This document shows, one piece after another, positions 35,696-47,488 of a stretch of 64,000 nucleotides of DNA. Source of the stretch: Thinopyrum elongatum (Eukaryota > Streptophyta > Magnoliopsida > Poales > Poaceae). The notes beneath the pieces are model-generated. The model did no database searches, was not told the DNA's origin, and saw only the letters and a program-made list of their open reading frames with translations. The first letter of the stretch is position 1. Every line of letters starts with the position of its first letter. The DNA is taken from the NCBI GenBank assembly GCA_011799875.1, contig CM022298.1, positions 190,238,423 to 190,302,422 on the forward strand. The letters are read 5' to 3'. Position numbers and translations under genes: made by a program.

Positions 35696-36135
35696 TATGT
35701 GTGTGAGCGGGGGATTTGGGGTGAGCGATGGATTTGGGGTGTGTGTGTGTGGAGGGGGTCCAAGGTGGTGTTTGAGGATATGCCGCGGGTACTGAAAATT
35801 TTACTAGGCGGGAGTAAAATGGCGGGGCTACCAAAAATTTGGATCAAGGGATTGAAGCAGAGCGGGGCGGGAGTAATGAACATCACACACGGTTAAAAGA
35901 TAATAATCATGTGCTATCAAACAGAAAAACACTCCAGCCGAGTAGATATTATTGAGATTGCGAGGGATGCAGGCGGGAGTAAAATGCCGGGGCTACTGAA
36001 AATTTGGATCTACTGATTGAAGCAGAGCGGGAGTAATAGACATCGCACACGGTCCACATATACTAATCGTGTGCTATCAAACAGAAAAACCATCTAAGCG
36101 GGTAGATATTTTCGAGATTGCGAGGGAGTAGATAT
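35696..36135. mobile_element. CACTA-like element, right part, with 165-bp tandem repeat
   Basis: Unit GGCGGGAGTAAAATG ... GATTGAAGCAGAGCGGG ... ACATC(A/G)CACACGGT ... ATCGTGTGCTATCAAACAG starts at 35807 and again at 35972 (spacing 165 bp). The ACACGG and GTGTGC words match those left of the nested LTR element. The element end is not identified. Confidence 0.55.
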
Positions 36136-36299
36136 TTTTGAGAGGGGGAGGGAAGCCTCGTGGAGCCCAATATACTGTGATCATGTGGGTGACAGGGGCA
36201 GGGGCGTGGCACACGGGTAGTCCTAGGGTACCTGATCGCAGACGGTTGCTGCGTCCGACTAGTCTGCTATTTATAAATTTGGCAAAAAAAAACACGGGA

Positions 36300-37480
36300 A
36301 AGGGTCAGAACACGAACACACTTGCATGTGGACCAAATATATGTATGAAAAGGGTGGTTTGAAGTTCAAATACCCAATGCACAACTTTGATGTGGCACCT
36401 GTCGCACAAAGCACACGTTATTATTGCTAGCCACCCCCCCCATAGAGACACACACACACACACTTCGTGTTGGCGGGAGGGGAATCCTAGCTATGAACGC
36501 ATGCTCCCAAATAGCTAGGTCTGACATCTCACCCTACCGTAACACAAAACCGAAAGGAGTACATCATGGTCAACCCCCCTTTGCTTCCGATCAAATGTGG
36601 ACTGTGCGGGCCCACAGATGTGTTCTTCTAGCGTTAGATGGGTGAGACCACATACGAACCACACGTGCGGGTGGCCTGATATGTATGTGTGTGTGTGTGA
36701 AAACGAAGTGGTGTGATATTTAAATAACCAAATCACAAATTTGATGTGGCACATGTGCATCGCAAATTAACCGGACATCCCCGACCCCACGGAGGTTCAT
36801 CTAGTGCGAAGTAGTACTGTGCCCCCTCACACACACTTTGAGTCGGTGGGAGGGGGCATCTCACCAAGGCATACAGTAAGACTGACCAAGAAGAATCACC
36901 ACCTTCGTATAACCTCTCTTGTTGTTGGGTCAAAGTCATGCATGGACGTCCACACGCGGCACCACAAAATAGGCTAGCTTGTCACCGATAACCACGCGAG
37001 GGATTGCCTGAAGACAACCACTGCGTGCATGTGGCCCAAACATATGTATGAAGTGTCATGTGGTGTTTGAATATACCCAATGCACAACTTTGATGTGGCA
37101 CTGTGCTTTTGGATCCGGAAAGTCCCCACACGGAGCGAGGGTTCACGACGCGTACACTATATATATATATATATATATCGGGATTCATGTGTATGCAAGC
37201 CCTCGAACTTTGGTCTCGAATCACACCATGATCGACGTACGACTATACGGTAACATGAACCAAGAGAAGAAGAATCCACCCTGGTAACCTCTCTCGTGTT
37301 GTTGGTCGAAATGATGGACGTCCACGCGGGCCCACGAATATATAGGCCGCCGATGATAACCAAGCTAGGGAGAGTGTCCAAAGACAACCACTGCATGCAT
37401 GTGCCCCAAACATATGTATGGACATGCGTGATGCATGCATATATGTTTGAATACCAAAAGCACAACATTTTGATGAGGCG
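36300..37480. repeat. Degenerate ~350-bp tandem array, left block
   Basis: Anchor phrases recur in fixed order: CATGTGG(C/A)CC-AAA, ATATGTATG, TTTGAATACCCAATGCAC, AACTTTGATGTGGCAC, CCCCACACGGAGCGAGG, TACCGTAACA, ACCTCTCT-GTTG, GATGGACGTCCAC, CCGATAACCA. AACTTTGATGTGGCAC-type sites lie near 36380, 36736, 37084 and 37460, giving spacings of about 350-380 bp. Contains a (TA)n run at 37157-37178 and short CA/GT runs. No coding sense. Confidence 0.7.
37157..37178. repeat. (TA)n microsatellite
   Basis: About eleven TA units in the tandem array, in the place where other units read TATATAC. Confidence 0.8.
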
Positions 37481-40400
37481 TGTGATGCCCCCGGCTTAAT
37501 CATGCACTAATCATACACGCAAATGCACACGATCAAGCCTAAGGACTCACTTGAAGATATCACAACACAACTCTAGACACAAATTTAAAATAATACAAGC
37601 TTTATATTACAAGCCAGGGGCCTCGAGGGCTCGAATACATAAGCTCGCATACAAGCGTCAGCGGAAGCATCAGATATCTGAGTACAGATATAAAAGATAA
37701 ACAGAAAGGCCTTGAAAAGGCGGGGCAAAACAAAACACTATGATCGAAAAGGCACAGGCCTCCTGCCTGGGACCCTCTAAACCTACTCCTGGTCTTCAGC
37801 CAACTCGTAGTAGTAGCCATCCTCGGGGTAGTAGTAGTGATTATCGACAGGGCCGCTGGCTCCGAGGCTCCGTCATCTGGTTGCATCAAACGGGTATGGG
37901 GAAAAAGGGAAGCAAAGCAACCGTGAGTACTCATCCGAAGTACTCAGCAAGCAAGGATCCACACTACATATGCAACATTATCAAAGAAAGGCTGTATATG
38001 TGGACTGGGCTGCAGAAATGCCAGAATAGAGGGGAAGGCCTAGTCCTATCCAAGACTAGCATCTTCAACCATCTTGCAGCATTTAGAAGAGTACAGAAAT
38101 GCATAATATAAAGTAGTAGTAGTCATCATCCTCGCCCAGAGATCCTTTCTTGACTCCCTGTGAGAAAGCAATCCCAGAGCCATAATATCCAAGTATCAAC
38201 CTCAGCCAGAGATCCTTTCTCGACTCCCTGCGAGAAAGCAATCCCAAAGCCTTACTATCCATTTCTCATCACAAGTATCCAGTTCTAGTTGTATCGATCG
38301 GGATACAACTTCGAGCGTTCGTTACCAAGGATCCGGCTATGCATAGATGTTTTCTTCCCTGCAGGGGTGCACCAACTTACCCACCACGCCCGCTTAACTC
38401 CGGCCGGACACACTTTTCTGGGTCATGCCCGGCCTCGGCCAAATGACACACCGTAGCCCTACCTAGAGCTCAGCAGAGAGGTCCCCGTCGGTCTACATCC
38501 TATGCGCTCAGGGGTCTTGGGCCATCGCCCTGTGCACTCCGGGTCGTTGTGTGCAGGGTGGATACCAGCACCGCCTCGGATGGCCGGTACGATCCGACCA
38601 TGCCACAATGCTGAACTAGACTTCTGACAGAGCTTTCGGCTGATGCCACGATGCAGAGTGCCCATAACTTTTCCCGCGTGATGGTTAGTGCTATCGGGCC
38701 AAAGGCCCACTCGGATCAAATATCCAAATCGTTAGTGGGTTGGTAGTGTGATAACGAGCAGAGACTCACGATCGATGTGACCCTGTCGCCCCGTCTCGAG
38801 GACTTGCTGCAAGGGCTAAGAATGCCCGGCCGCGCCTCGTATTTCACTCTCGGGTACCCTCCAGGTCAACCCGTCTCCACATCACTCGCGGGTACCCCTC
38901 AGGGTCGACTCGCCTTTCCAAGTAACAGTTGTAAAGTCCAAGTATCCGTGTGTCCATAACATCAAGGGAATCCAAGGTATCACCCTCGTTGGATTCCTAC
39001 TCGATGTAACCGTCAAGGTGAACTCGGAGGAATCACCCTCGATGGGTTCACACTTGAGGTGTTGTGCGACAGCGTCGTTACCGGAAGTGGTGAAGGAGGA
39101 ATCACCCTCGATGACCATGACCGAGTAACTACTCCACAGAGTTAACATCGGAAGTGCTTACGAGGTATCACCCTCGGCACTCGATAGTAACGCTGCAGTG
39201 TCGTACAGATAAAAGGAATGTGATGTGCGGTGCTGGGGCCTGGTCGTCGAGTCTTCCGATGATCCAGTGGGGCAACCAGGACAAGTGGGGTCACTGGGGT
39301 CTCTATCCAGCCTATACTAAGCAATTTAGGATAAGCAGGTAAGGTATCAATAGCAGGTTACAATAAACAGGCTATGCATCAGAATATGATAAACAGTAGC
39401 AGCAGCAATTTCTAATGCAAGCATAAGAGAGAAAGAATAGGCGATATCGGCATGTTCAAAAAGGGGGGTGCTTGCCTGGAAGCTTTGCTGAAAAGGAAGA
39501 AGAGTCGTCGTCGATGTAGTCGATCACAGTGGCATCTGCAGCAGTCTCGGGGTCTACCGAAGAGGAAGAGGGGGAAGAAACAGTAAATACAAAGCACACA
39601 GATGCATGACAAGACAATAAGCGGTGCTAGGGGTGTTCTAACGCAGTGCCACACGATACCGACGAAGGGGGAAAACATCCGAGAATGCTTTCCCGAAGTC
39701 TGGCCTTTTTGGACAGACGAACCGGAGGGGGACGGTTGCAGGTTTGCTATGCTAGGGACGCGTGACAGTCGAACGGATTGCTTATTCGGGTTCATCTCGT
39801 CTTTCTGAGCAACTTTCATGTACAAAGTATTTTCATCCGAGCTACGGATATTTTTCTATGATTTCTCAAAGATTTAACAATACCCGGAAAATCCCTGAAA
39901 TTTTGCCGTCTGAGAATTCATCAGTTTTTTAAACATCACTTAGCTATTTTCAAAAGGCTACAACTATTGTTCTGTACATCCTATGATTTTGTGCCTTATA
40001 TCAATTTTGAGTATTCTCTGTGATCTACAAGATAGTAGCACTTTCATCCATATTAGAGTTCATTTGCTTGATCATCAACAACTCTAAAGTAGCTATGAAT
40101 ATAAAGCTATTTTTCAGTTTTTCAGCTAACAAAACTTAGCATTTTGCGAATTTCATAGGATTTAATCTGCGCATCAAATGGATTTGGTCCAGTGGGGTAA
40201 AATGAAGTTTGTCAACTGTACTTTCTGTCCATATAAATTTTGACCACGTTAAACATCGTTTTGTGGTCGTTCTGCTTCAGTACAGAGGGGTAGTTAATGT
40301 AGTCGTAGCAAAGCTAGCTACTGCTACAGTAACTGAATGTTACTGTAGCAACAGCAGTACACGCAGAGCAGCGGCGCAAGCAGCAACAGCTAGCGCAGCG

Positions 40401-41726
40401 CAGTGAGTAGTGGCTTGAGCAGCAACGCAGCGGCAGCAACGCCGCCGGCAGTGCAGGGAGCAACAGCTAGCAGAGGAGCAGCGCAGCCGGCCACCGTGAG
40501 TAGCAGCAAAGGACGCGGGAGCGCAGGCGAGCAGCGGCAGTAGCAAGCAGTGGCAGCAGCTACGGCCAGCAGCAGGAGCAGGGATGAGCGCGCGGGTGGG
40601 CATGCGCGTGGCTTGGCCGGGCGCGGGCTAGCAGGGTCACGCGGATCGCGGCCATGGGGGCGAGGCAAGACGCGGGGGTCGGCGCGGTCGCGGCCTGGGA
40701 GCGCGGCGGGCGCAGCTCCGGGTGGGGGAGGTGGGGCGGCGGCCTACGGCGTCGGCTCGGAGGGGAAAACAGGGGGAACAGGGGAGGGGGAAGGTGCTCA
40801 CAGCGGGAGTCGCTGGCGAGCTCGGGACGGGTCGGGGACGACGCGACGATGACGGATTCGACTACGGAGACCGGTGGCAGTGGCGGAGAAAGACGGAGCG
40901 GGTGGTGTCGAGGGGCCTCGTCAGCTCCAATCCAACGGGGAGGATGATGAAGACGACCTCGCTGGAGCTCCTCGACGTCTTCCTGTGGCTCGGGGTGGCC
41001 GGTGGCAGCGGGATCGAAGCGGGCGCGACAATGGCAGCGTCGGCCGAGCACAACAGAGAGGAAGTGGGGGCGAGCGAGGGGAAAAGATGGAGGCTAGGGT
41101 TCCTGGGGTGGTGGGGCGGCTATGTAGTCATCCAGGCGTCGAGAAGGGTAGCCGTGTCGCTAATCCACCGGCTGGATCGAGCTCGGGCGCTCGGCGTGCT
41201 GACAGCGAGGAGAAAGACGATGGCATGACGAGCTGGGTTGGCTGGGCTCTGTTCAGTGTGGGCCTTAGTGCACATTGGCCCTTTGCATTTTTTTCTGCAA
41301 TTCATTTCAGCCTCTGTTTTGTAACTCTTTTGACTACCAAGTAAATTTTGTTGTGAGTGAAACATTGCACACAAATACTTAGTAATATACTAGGGTGGCA
41401 CAAAAAGTTTGGGTCCTTTTGGAAAAGGTTAGGTATTTTTTTAGATAGTGGAGAGGCCAAAAATAAATGCTGCTGGACCACTAAATAATTTCTAGGGGCA
41501 ATTCGGGAATTCCAAAAATATTGGTTTCAACATGACAAATACCTAGGAATTATTTGCCATAGTATGAACTATTTTATTTGCATGACAGATGAAGTAAATA
41601 TTTGACATGCAATTTGAATTTGAATTTGAAGCAGATTTTGGACAAGTGGCAGGTTAACATGATGATCATGATGACATGGCCACTATTAAGGGGAGATTAC
41701 CACAGTGTGATGCTGGGGATGTTACA
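37481..41726. mobile_element. Solo LTR, long (4.2 kb), same family as 403-4079
   Basis: TGTGATGCCCCCGG...GATGTTACA. Flanks aggcg (37476-37480) and tggcg (41727-41731) form a TSD with one mismatch. Early text matches the LTR at 403 (ATCACAACACAACTCTA, TACAAGCCAGGGGCC, GCGGAAGCA, GTGAGTACTCATCC) and so does the end (ATGATGACATGGCC). It has its own GC-rich domain at about 40330-41240 that does not align obviously with the one at 2760-3540. Repeated GGAATCACCCTCGA-type phrases lie at 38980-39180. Long frames in the GC-rich part are compositional. Confidence 0.85.
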
Positions 41727-42890
41727 TGGCGCATGCATGAGTCAAAAATCGCATAGTCCCCACACAGATCTGGTTCATGACGCGTCGCGTGCTCGCCCCC
41801 CCCAACTTCGACCCGATGGGAGGGATTCGTGCGTACACATGCACTCAAAGTATAATATGTTATCTCTCACATCATGACATGCATGTACCATACCGTATAA
41901 GACGAACCAAAATTTAATCCCCTCCTAATTATAAGTCAAATTAACCTCTATCGTTGTCGGTCAAAGTGATTGACCAAGCGGGCACACAGAGATGAACGAA
42001 GCATCTCGCCGATAACCCCGTGAGTGAGTGCTAGAGGACAACCGCCATCGCTTGCTTGTGGGCCAAACACATTTATGGAGATGTGTGGTTGTGATGTTTG
42101 AATACCTAATATATATGCGGAACTTTGATGTGGCACCTGCCTCAGAAACCTTTAAGTCCCCCACACGAACCGAGGTTCATGACACACAATATATATATGC
42201 TGTCCCCTCCCCTCTTCGACGCGTAATATATACTCCTACGTACCGTAACACAACGCGAAAATAATCCTCCTTGTTCATCAAATTACCTTTCTCGTTATGT
42301 CATATATTAGATGGACGACAACCTCGTGGCCCCATGGAGGGAAGCGTCGCAGGCGAATGAGTGACAACCATCGTCTGCACGTGGCCCAATGTGTTGGTGA
42401 TGTTTTTAATACCCAATATGCACAACTTCTTTGTGGCACCTGCCTCGGAAACCAAAAAGTCCCGACACGGAGCGAGATCATTCATGATGTGTGTGTAGTA
42501 TGTGCTGCCCCGGCCCCCACCTCCCCTCTTCGACGCGTACTATATACTCCTACCGCAACACAACCCAAAAATAAACCTCCTTGTTGGGTCAAAGTGATGG
42601 AGGACAACCTCCCGGGCCCATGGATGGAAGCATCGCACGCGAGTGACTGTCCTATATGACGCGTAGTATATGTTGCCCCCGGCCACCCTCTTCAACGCTT
42701 TCTATATATATACTCCTACCGTACGTAACAAAAACCAAAAAATGACCATCCTTGTTGGTCAAATTAACCTCTCTCACCGCATGTCATAATGCTGGACGGC
42801 GACCTCGCGGGCCCACAAAGAGTGTCACACGTGAGTGAGTGTCCTAGGACCACCGCGTGCATGTGGCCCAAAGATGCATGTCAAACTTTT
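41727..42890. repeat. Degenerate ~350-bp tandem array, right block
   Basis: Same ordered phrases as 36300-37480. Anchors AACTTTGATGTGGCACC at 42121 and CTTCTTTGTGGCACC at about 42428, with a shortened unit (about 180 bp) before 42770. The insertion point of the solo LTR falls in GATGTGGCAC of one unit, so both blocks were one array. Confidence 0.7.
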
Positions 42891-43254
42891 TCTGCAGCGA
42901 ACAAGCGACCAAAGGAGTTTAGTGTTAAAAATTGAAAAAAATAGATAACATTTATCCGTTTTTATACATTGATTGATTTCCCAGGGATTTAATGTGCAAA
43001 AATCAAATTTGATCTACATGAGAGCCGTGATAGTGCACGAAAATGGATTGCAAAATCATATGTGTACTGTCCCTGGGTGCATGTTTAGTCCCCATGCAAG
43101 AAATTTCAAACATCGAGAATCTTGATTTTAAAATCCAGTAAATCCAAAACTAAGTTGAAATTTCTGAAACTTATCGTGGTGTCATATGGACACCAATAGA
43201 CTGTGATATTTTTTTTTCAAATTTGAGACAAGTTTTGATAGAATCTTCTTACAG
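42891..43254. other. AT-rich spacer, nothing recognised
   Basis: No reading frame, terminal repeat or tandem structure seen. Confidence 0.5.
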
Positions 43255-43345
43255 ACAAGAAATTATCAATAATTATCAACCAATATCGCAAACGGACTCT
43301 TTATTCGAACCGTGTGCGTTAGACCAACAATGTACCTGCCGAGCT
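43255..43345. repeat. CACTA-like subterminal block upstream of F-box gene 1
   Basis: ATCGCAAACGG (43285-43295) then AACCGTGTGCGTT (43308-43320), 23 bp from start to start. The same pair with the same spacing precedes F-box gene 2 (50942, 50965). Confidence 0.6.
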
Positions 43346-43797
43346 TCAATTAAGCAATAAAGCGGAAGAATTAATCATCAAAAAGGACAAATCAATATAA
43401 TACATGCCGCGCACACGTCCCGTGTGTCGTACGAGCAAGCGTGAGTTGACGAGACACATGCTAGCAGTCCGCCGCGCAGGCAGACCGGGGAGGCCGATGC
43501 ATGCGCGTGTTCGCTACGCACTCACCATGGGGCATGCTAGGAGCTATGTGAAATGATGGTAGGCATGCCAGCAGCCCGCTGCACAGGCTCACTGGGAGGC
43601 GAGCCAGCCCTTTGACCGCCGCCCACCTCGCTCCCACTGCTCCATATTAATGGCGCGCTCGATCCGCTGGTCATAATAGGCGGCCGCACACGCTGTCCAT
43701 AGTTATCACCGCCACATGGAGTGTATTAGGATTTTGCCGAAGTGCACCATCGGTGGGAGTGGCGACACCGGGGCTGGTGAAGCACCCGCGCAACGCA

Positions 43798-43980
43798 TGA
43801 AGCTGGGCGCAGAGGTTGTTGTTGCCGCCGACGAGGTCTCGCGCGGGTAGCAGCGCGACCTTGACTTTGTCGCCGTTGTCGTGCCTCCCCAGCCGGAGCC
43901 GGAGGTCCACAGCTACTCTGGCAATGACTCCGACTCCGACGAAAAACCGATTAGTCCCCTCCGCCCCTTTTGTTGGGAAT
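43798..43980 (+). pseudogene. Short coding-like fragment, unidentified
   Basis: ATG at 43798 begins MKLGAEVVVAADEVSRG, then TAG, then in the same frame DLDFVAVVVPPQPEPEVHSY and SDSDEKPISPLRPFCWE to TAG at 43978. The acidic, Pro-rich composition looks protein-like and the single stop could be a mutated codon. I do not recognise it. It could be a 5' exon or captured fragment belonging with F-box gene 1. Surrounding 43400-44290 has no other credible frame. Confidence 0.3.
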
Positions 43981-44667
43981 AGAAATCCTTGGTTATGTTC
44001 ACCCAGTCCATGAAATTAGAGTAAGATTCGTTAGATCCGTATAGTGTATTGATTGTTTGAATGGTATCTATGGTTAGTGATTAATTGTTTGTTCTGTACA
44101 AATGATTTTTTTGCTAATAATCCGACTAGGGTTAGCGTGCGTGCTAATAATTCATAGCCAAATCTTGAGAATTGATTTTGAATGTCCTACATACATGTTT
44201 GTGCCTTTTTTTCTTCCAAATCTTGAGAATTGATTTTGAATGTCCTACATGTATGTTTCTGCCTTTTTTTTTCTAGATTGCTATGTACACAGATGAGGCT
44301 CCGGCCAGCGGTGCCGCTGGCTGTAGATCTTGCGCCCGGCAGCACGGGCAGAAGCGGCCACGCCTCCTGGATCCGAGAAACCCATAGAATATTGGGCGGA
44401 CAGCATCAGCGATCTCCCAGACGCCATCCTTGGGGAGATCATCTTCCTTCTCCCCACCAAGGATGGCTGTCGCACACAGGTCCTCGCATCACGCTGGCAC
44501 ACTCTGTGGCGTGCCGCGCCTCTTAATCTTGACTGTCGCGGGCTATCTGTCATTCATGATTTTGAACTCCACGGAGCCATCATGTCCTCCCACCAGGGCT
44601 CCGTTCAATGCCTATGCATCCCGGCATGCTGCCTGCTGCACATACCCTGCACGGTGGACGCCTGGCT

Positions 44668-46415
44668 TGTTGGGAAACATTGCATGGAAAACAAAAAAAA
44701 TTCTACGTACACGCAAGATCTATCCATGGAGATGCATAGCAACGAGAGGGGGAGAGCATCTACATACCCTTGTAGATTGCTAAGCGGAAGCGTTTGTCAC
44801 GCGGTTGATGTAGTCGTACTCTTCGCGATCCGATCACGATCCAACCGATCTAGTGCCGAACGGACGGCACCTTTGAGTTTAGCACACGTGCGGCTCGATG
44901 ACGTCTCCTCCTTATTGATCTAGCAAGCAGGAGAGGAGAAGTAGATGGGATCACAACCAACACGACGACATGGTGGTGATGGTGGTGGTGAAGCACCGAC
45001 AGCGCTTCGCTAAGCGTCGCCGGGATGAGGCGGTGGAACTACGGAGTAACGAGAGAGAGAGGGGCGCCAAGGGCTTGGTGTGTCCTCTTGGGGCGCCCCT
45101 CCCCTCTATATATAGGTGGAGGCGCGTGGGAAACAGCCCCTCCAAGCCCTAGGGCGCAGCTAAGGGGGAGAGGACTTGGACTCCAAGTCCAATCCTATTC
45201 CTACTAGGACTCCTTCCATTTTTGCCTTCCCTTGCCTTCCCTAGCCACATGGGCTTTTGAGGACTTGGTGTGCCTAGCCCAATAAGGATAGGGTGCCTCT
45301 CCACAGCCCATGCTAGCCCTTGGGTCGTGGTGAACCCACTTGTGGACTTCCGGACCCCTCCGGAATCCTCCGGAACCTTCTGGAAGCTTCCCGATACAAT
45401 ACCGAAAAAACTGTAGCTTTTTTCGGAACCCAAAATATGACTTACCATATATAAATCTTTACCTCTCGACCATTTCGAGACTCCTTGTGATGTCCGGGAT
45501 CTCATCCGGGACTCTGAACAACATTTGGTTACCACTCATCAAATATCCCAATACTACTCTAGCGTCAACGAACGTTAAGCGTGCGACCCTACAGGTTCGG
45601 GAATTATGTAGTCATGACCGAGACACCTCTCCGGTCAATAACCAATAGCGGGACCTGGATGCCCATATTGATTCCTATATATTCCATGAAGATCTTTTAT
45701 CGGTTGAACCTTTATGACAACATACGTAATTCCCTTTGTCTGTCGGTATGTTTCTTCCCCGAGATTCGATCGTTGGTATCTCTATACCTAGTTTAATCTC
45801 GTTACTGGCAAGTCTCTTTACTCGTTCCGTAATACATCACCTTTGTAACTAACTCCTTAGTCATTTGGTTGCAAGCTTATGATGTGTATTACCGAGAGGG
45901 CCCAGAGATACCTCTCCGAAACTCGGAGTGACAAATCCTAATCTTGATTTATGCCAACTCAACAAACACCTTCCGAGATACCTGTAGAGCATATTTATGA
46001 TCACCCAGTTACGTTGTGACATTTGATAGCACACAAGGTATTCCTCCGGTATCCGGGAGTTGCATAATCTCATAGTCGAAGGAATAAGTATTTGACATGA
46101 AGAAAGCAATATCAATAAACTGAACGATCATTATGCTAAGCTAACGGGTGGGTCTTGTCCATCACATCATTCTCCTAATGATGTGATCCCGTTATCAAAT
46201 GATAGCACATGTCCATGGTTAGGAAACCTTAACCATCTTTGATCAATGAGCTAGTGTAGTAGAGGCTTACTAGGGACACGATGTTTGTTTATGTATTCAC
46301 ACATGTATTTAAGTTTCCGATCAATACAATTCTAGCATGAATAATAAACCTTTATCATGAATAAGGAAATATAAAATAACAACTTTATCATTGCCTCTAT
46401 GGCATATTTCCTTCA
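44668..46415 (-). repeat. 3' LTR of the copia derivative
   Basis: On the minus strand TGAAGGAAATATGCCATAGA...CCAACA. A TATA-type run TATATATA at 45107-45114 sits about 440 bp from the inner (right-hand on minus) end. Confidence 0.9.
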
Positions 46416-46649
46416 GTCTCCCACTTGCACTAGAGTCAATATTCTAGTTCACATCGCCATGTGATTAACATCCATAGTTCACGTCGTCATGTGACCAATA
46501 CCCAAAGAGTTTACTAGAGTCAATAATCTAGTTCACATTGCCATGTGATTAATACCCAAAGAGTACTAAGGTGTGATCATGTTTTGCTTGTGTGAGAAGT
46601 TTAGTCAACGGGTCTGCCACATTCAGATCTGTATGTATTTTGCAAATTT

Positions 46650-47408
46650 CTATGTCTACAATGCTCTGCATGGAGCTACTCTAGCCGATTGCTCCCACTT
46701 TCTATATGTATCCAGATTGAGACTCAGAGTCATCCGGATCGGTGTTAAAGCTTGTATCGACGTAACCCTTTACGACAAACTCTTTATCACCTCCATAACT
46801 GAGAAACATTTCCTTAGTCCTCTTAGGTACCTAAGGATTTCTACCTTCGCCGATTTCAGCATCGCAAAGAACTCGGGAAGTGTTTTCATCATCCCTTGCA
46901 TATTATAGTTCATCATGAAGTTCTAGTAGCTTGGTGATAGTGACTAGAGAACTCTGTCAATCACTATCTTATCTGGAAGATTAACTCCCACTTGATTCAA
47001 GTGATTGTAGTATCCAGACATTCTGAGTACATGCTCACTGGCTGAGCTATTCTCCTCCATCTTGTAGGCAAAGTACTTGTCATAGGTCTCATACCTCTCA
47101 ACACGGGCATGAGCATGAAATACCAATTTCAGCTCTTGGAGCATCTCATATGTTCCATGGCGTTCAAAACGTCTTTGAAGTCCTGGTTCTAAGCCGTATA
47201 GCATGGCACACTAAACTACTAAGTAGTCATCATATCGAGCTTGCCAAACGTTCATAACGTCTGCATCCGCTCCTGCAATAGGTCTGTCACCTAGCGGTGC
47301 ATCAAGGACATAATTCTTCTGTGCAGCAATGAGGATAATCCTCAGATCATGGAACCAGTCCGCATCATTGCTACTATCATCTTTCAACTTATTTTTCTCT
47401 AGGAACAA
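46650..47408 (-). pseudogene. gag: Gag fused to RNase H end by internal deletion
   Basis: On the minus strand, copia gag (UBN2-type) reads WFHDLRIILIAAQKNYVLD, an in-frame TAG near 47214, then MLYGLEPGLQRRFERHG, MEENSSASEHVLRMSGYYNH and later MNYNMQGMMKTLPEFFAMLK. It then passes directly into the end of pol: ILRYLR and, after a frame change, EFVVKGYVDTSFNTDPDDSE, the start of copia RNase H. Protease, integrase and RT are missing at the junction near 46830. Several stops; not functional. Confidence 0.8.
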
Positions 47409-47488
47409 ATCAAAAAATAAGGGAGCTATATCGGTTGGGGCGCCCCCTCCCCTCTATATATACACGAACATGCAAAAAATAATGCCAC

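Noticed and set aside
40340..41350. Overlapping frames of 100-170 codons in the second solo LTR
   Set aside because: Same situation: GC-rich LTR interior, no domain, open on both strands.
45149..45648. Frames of 100-128 codons repeated at 47981-48468
   Set aside because: They are in the two copies of the copia LTR; duplicates of one non-coding sequence.
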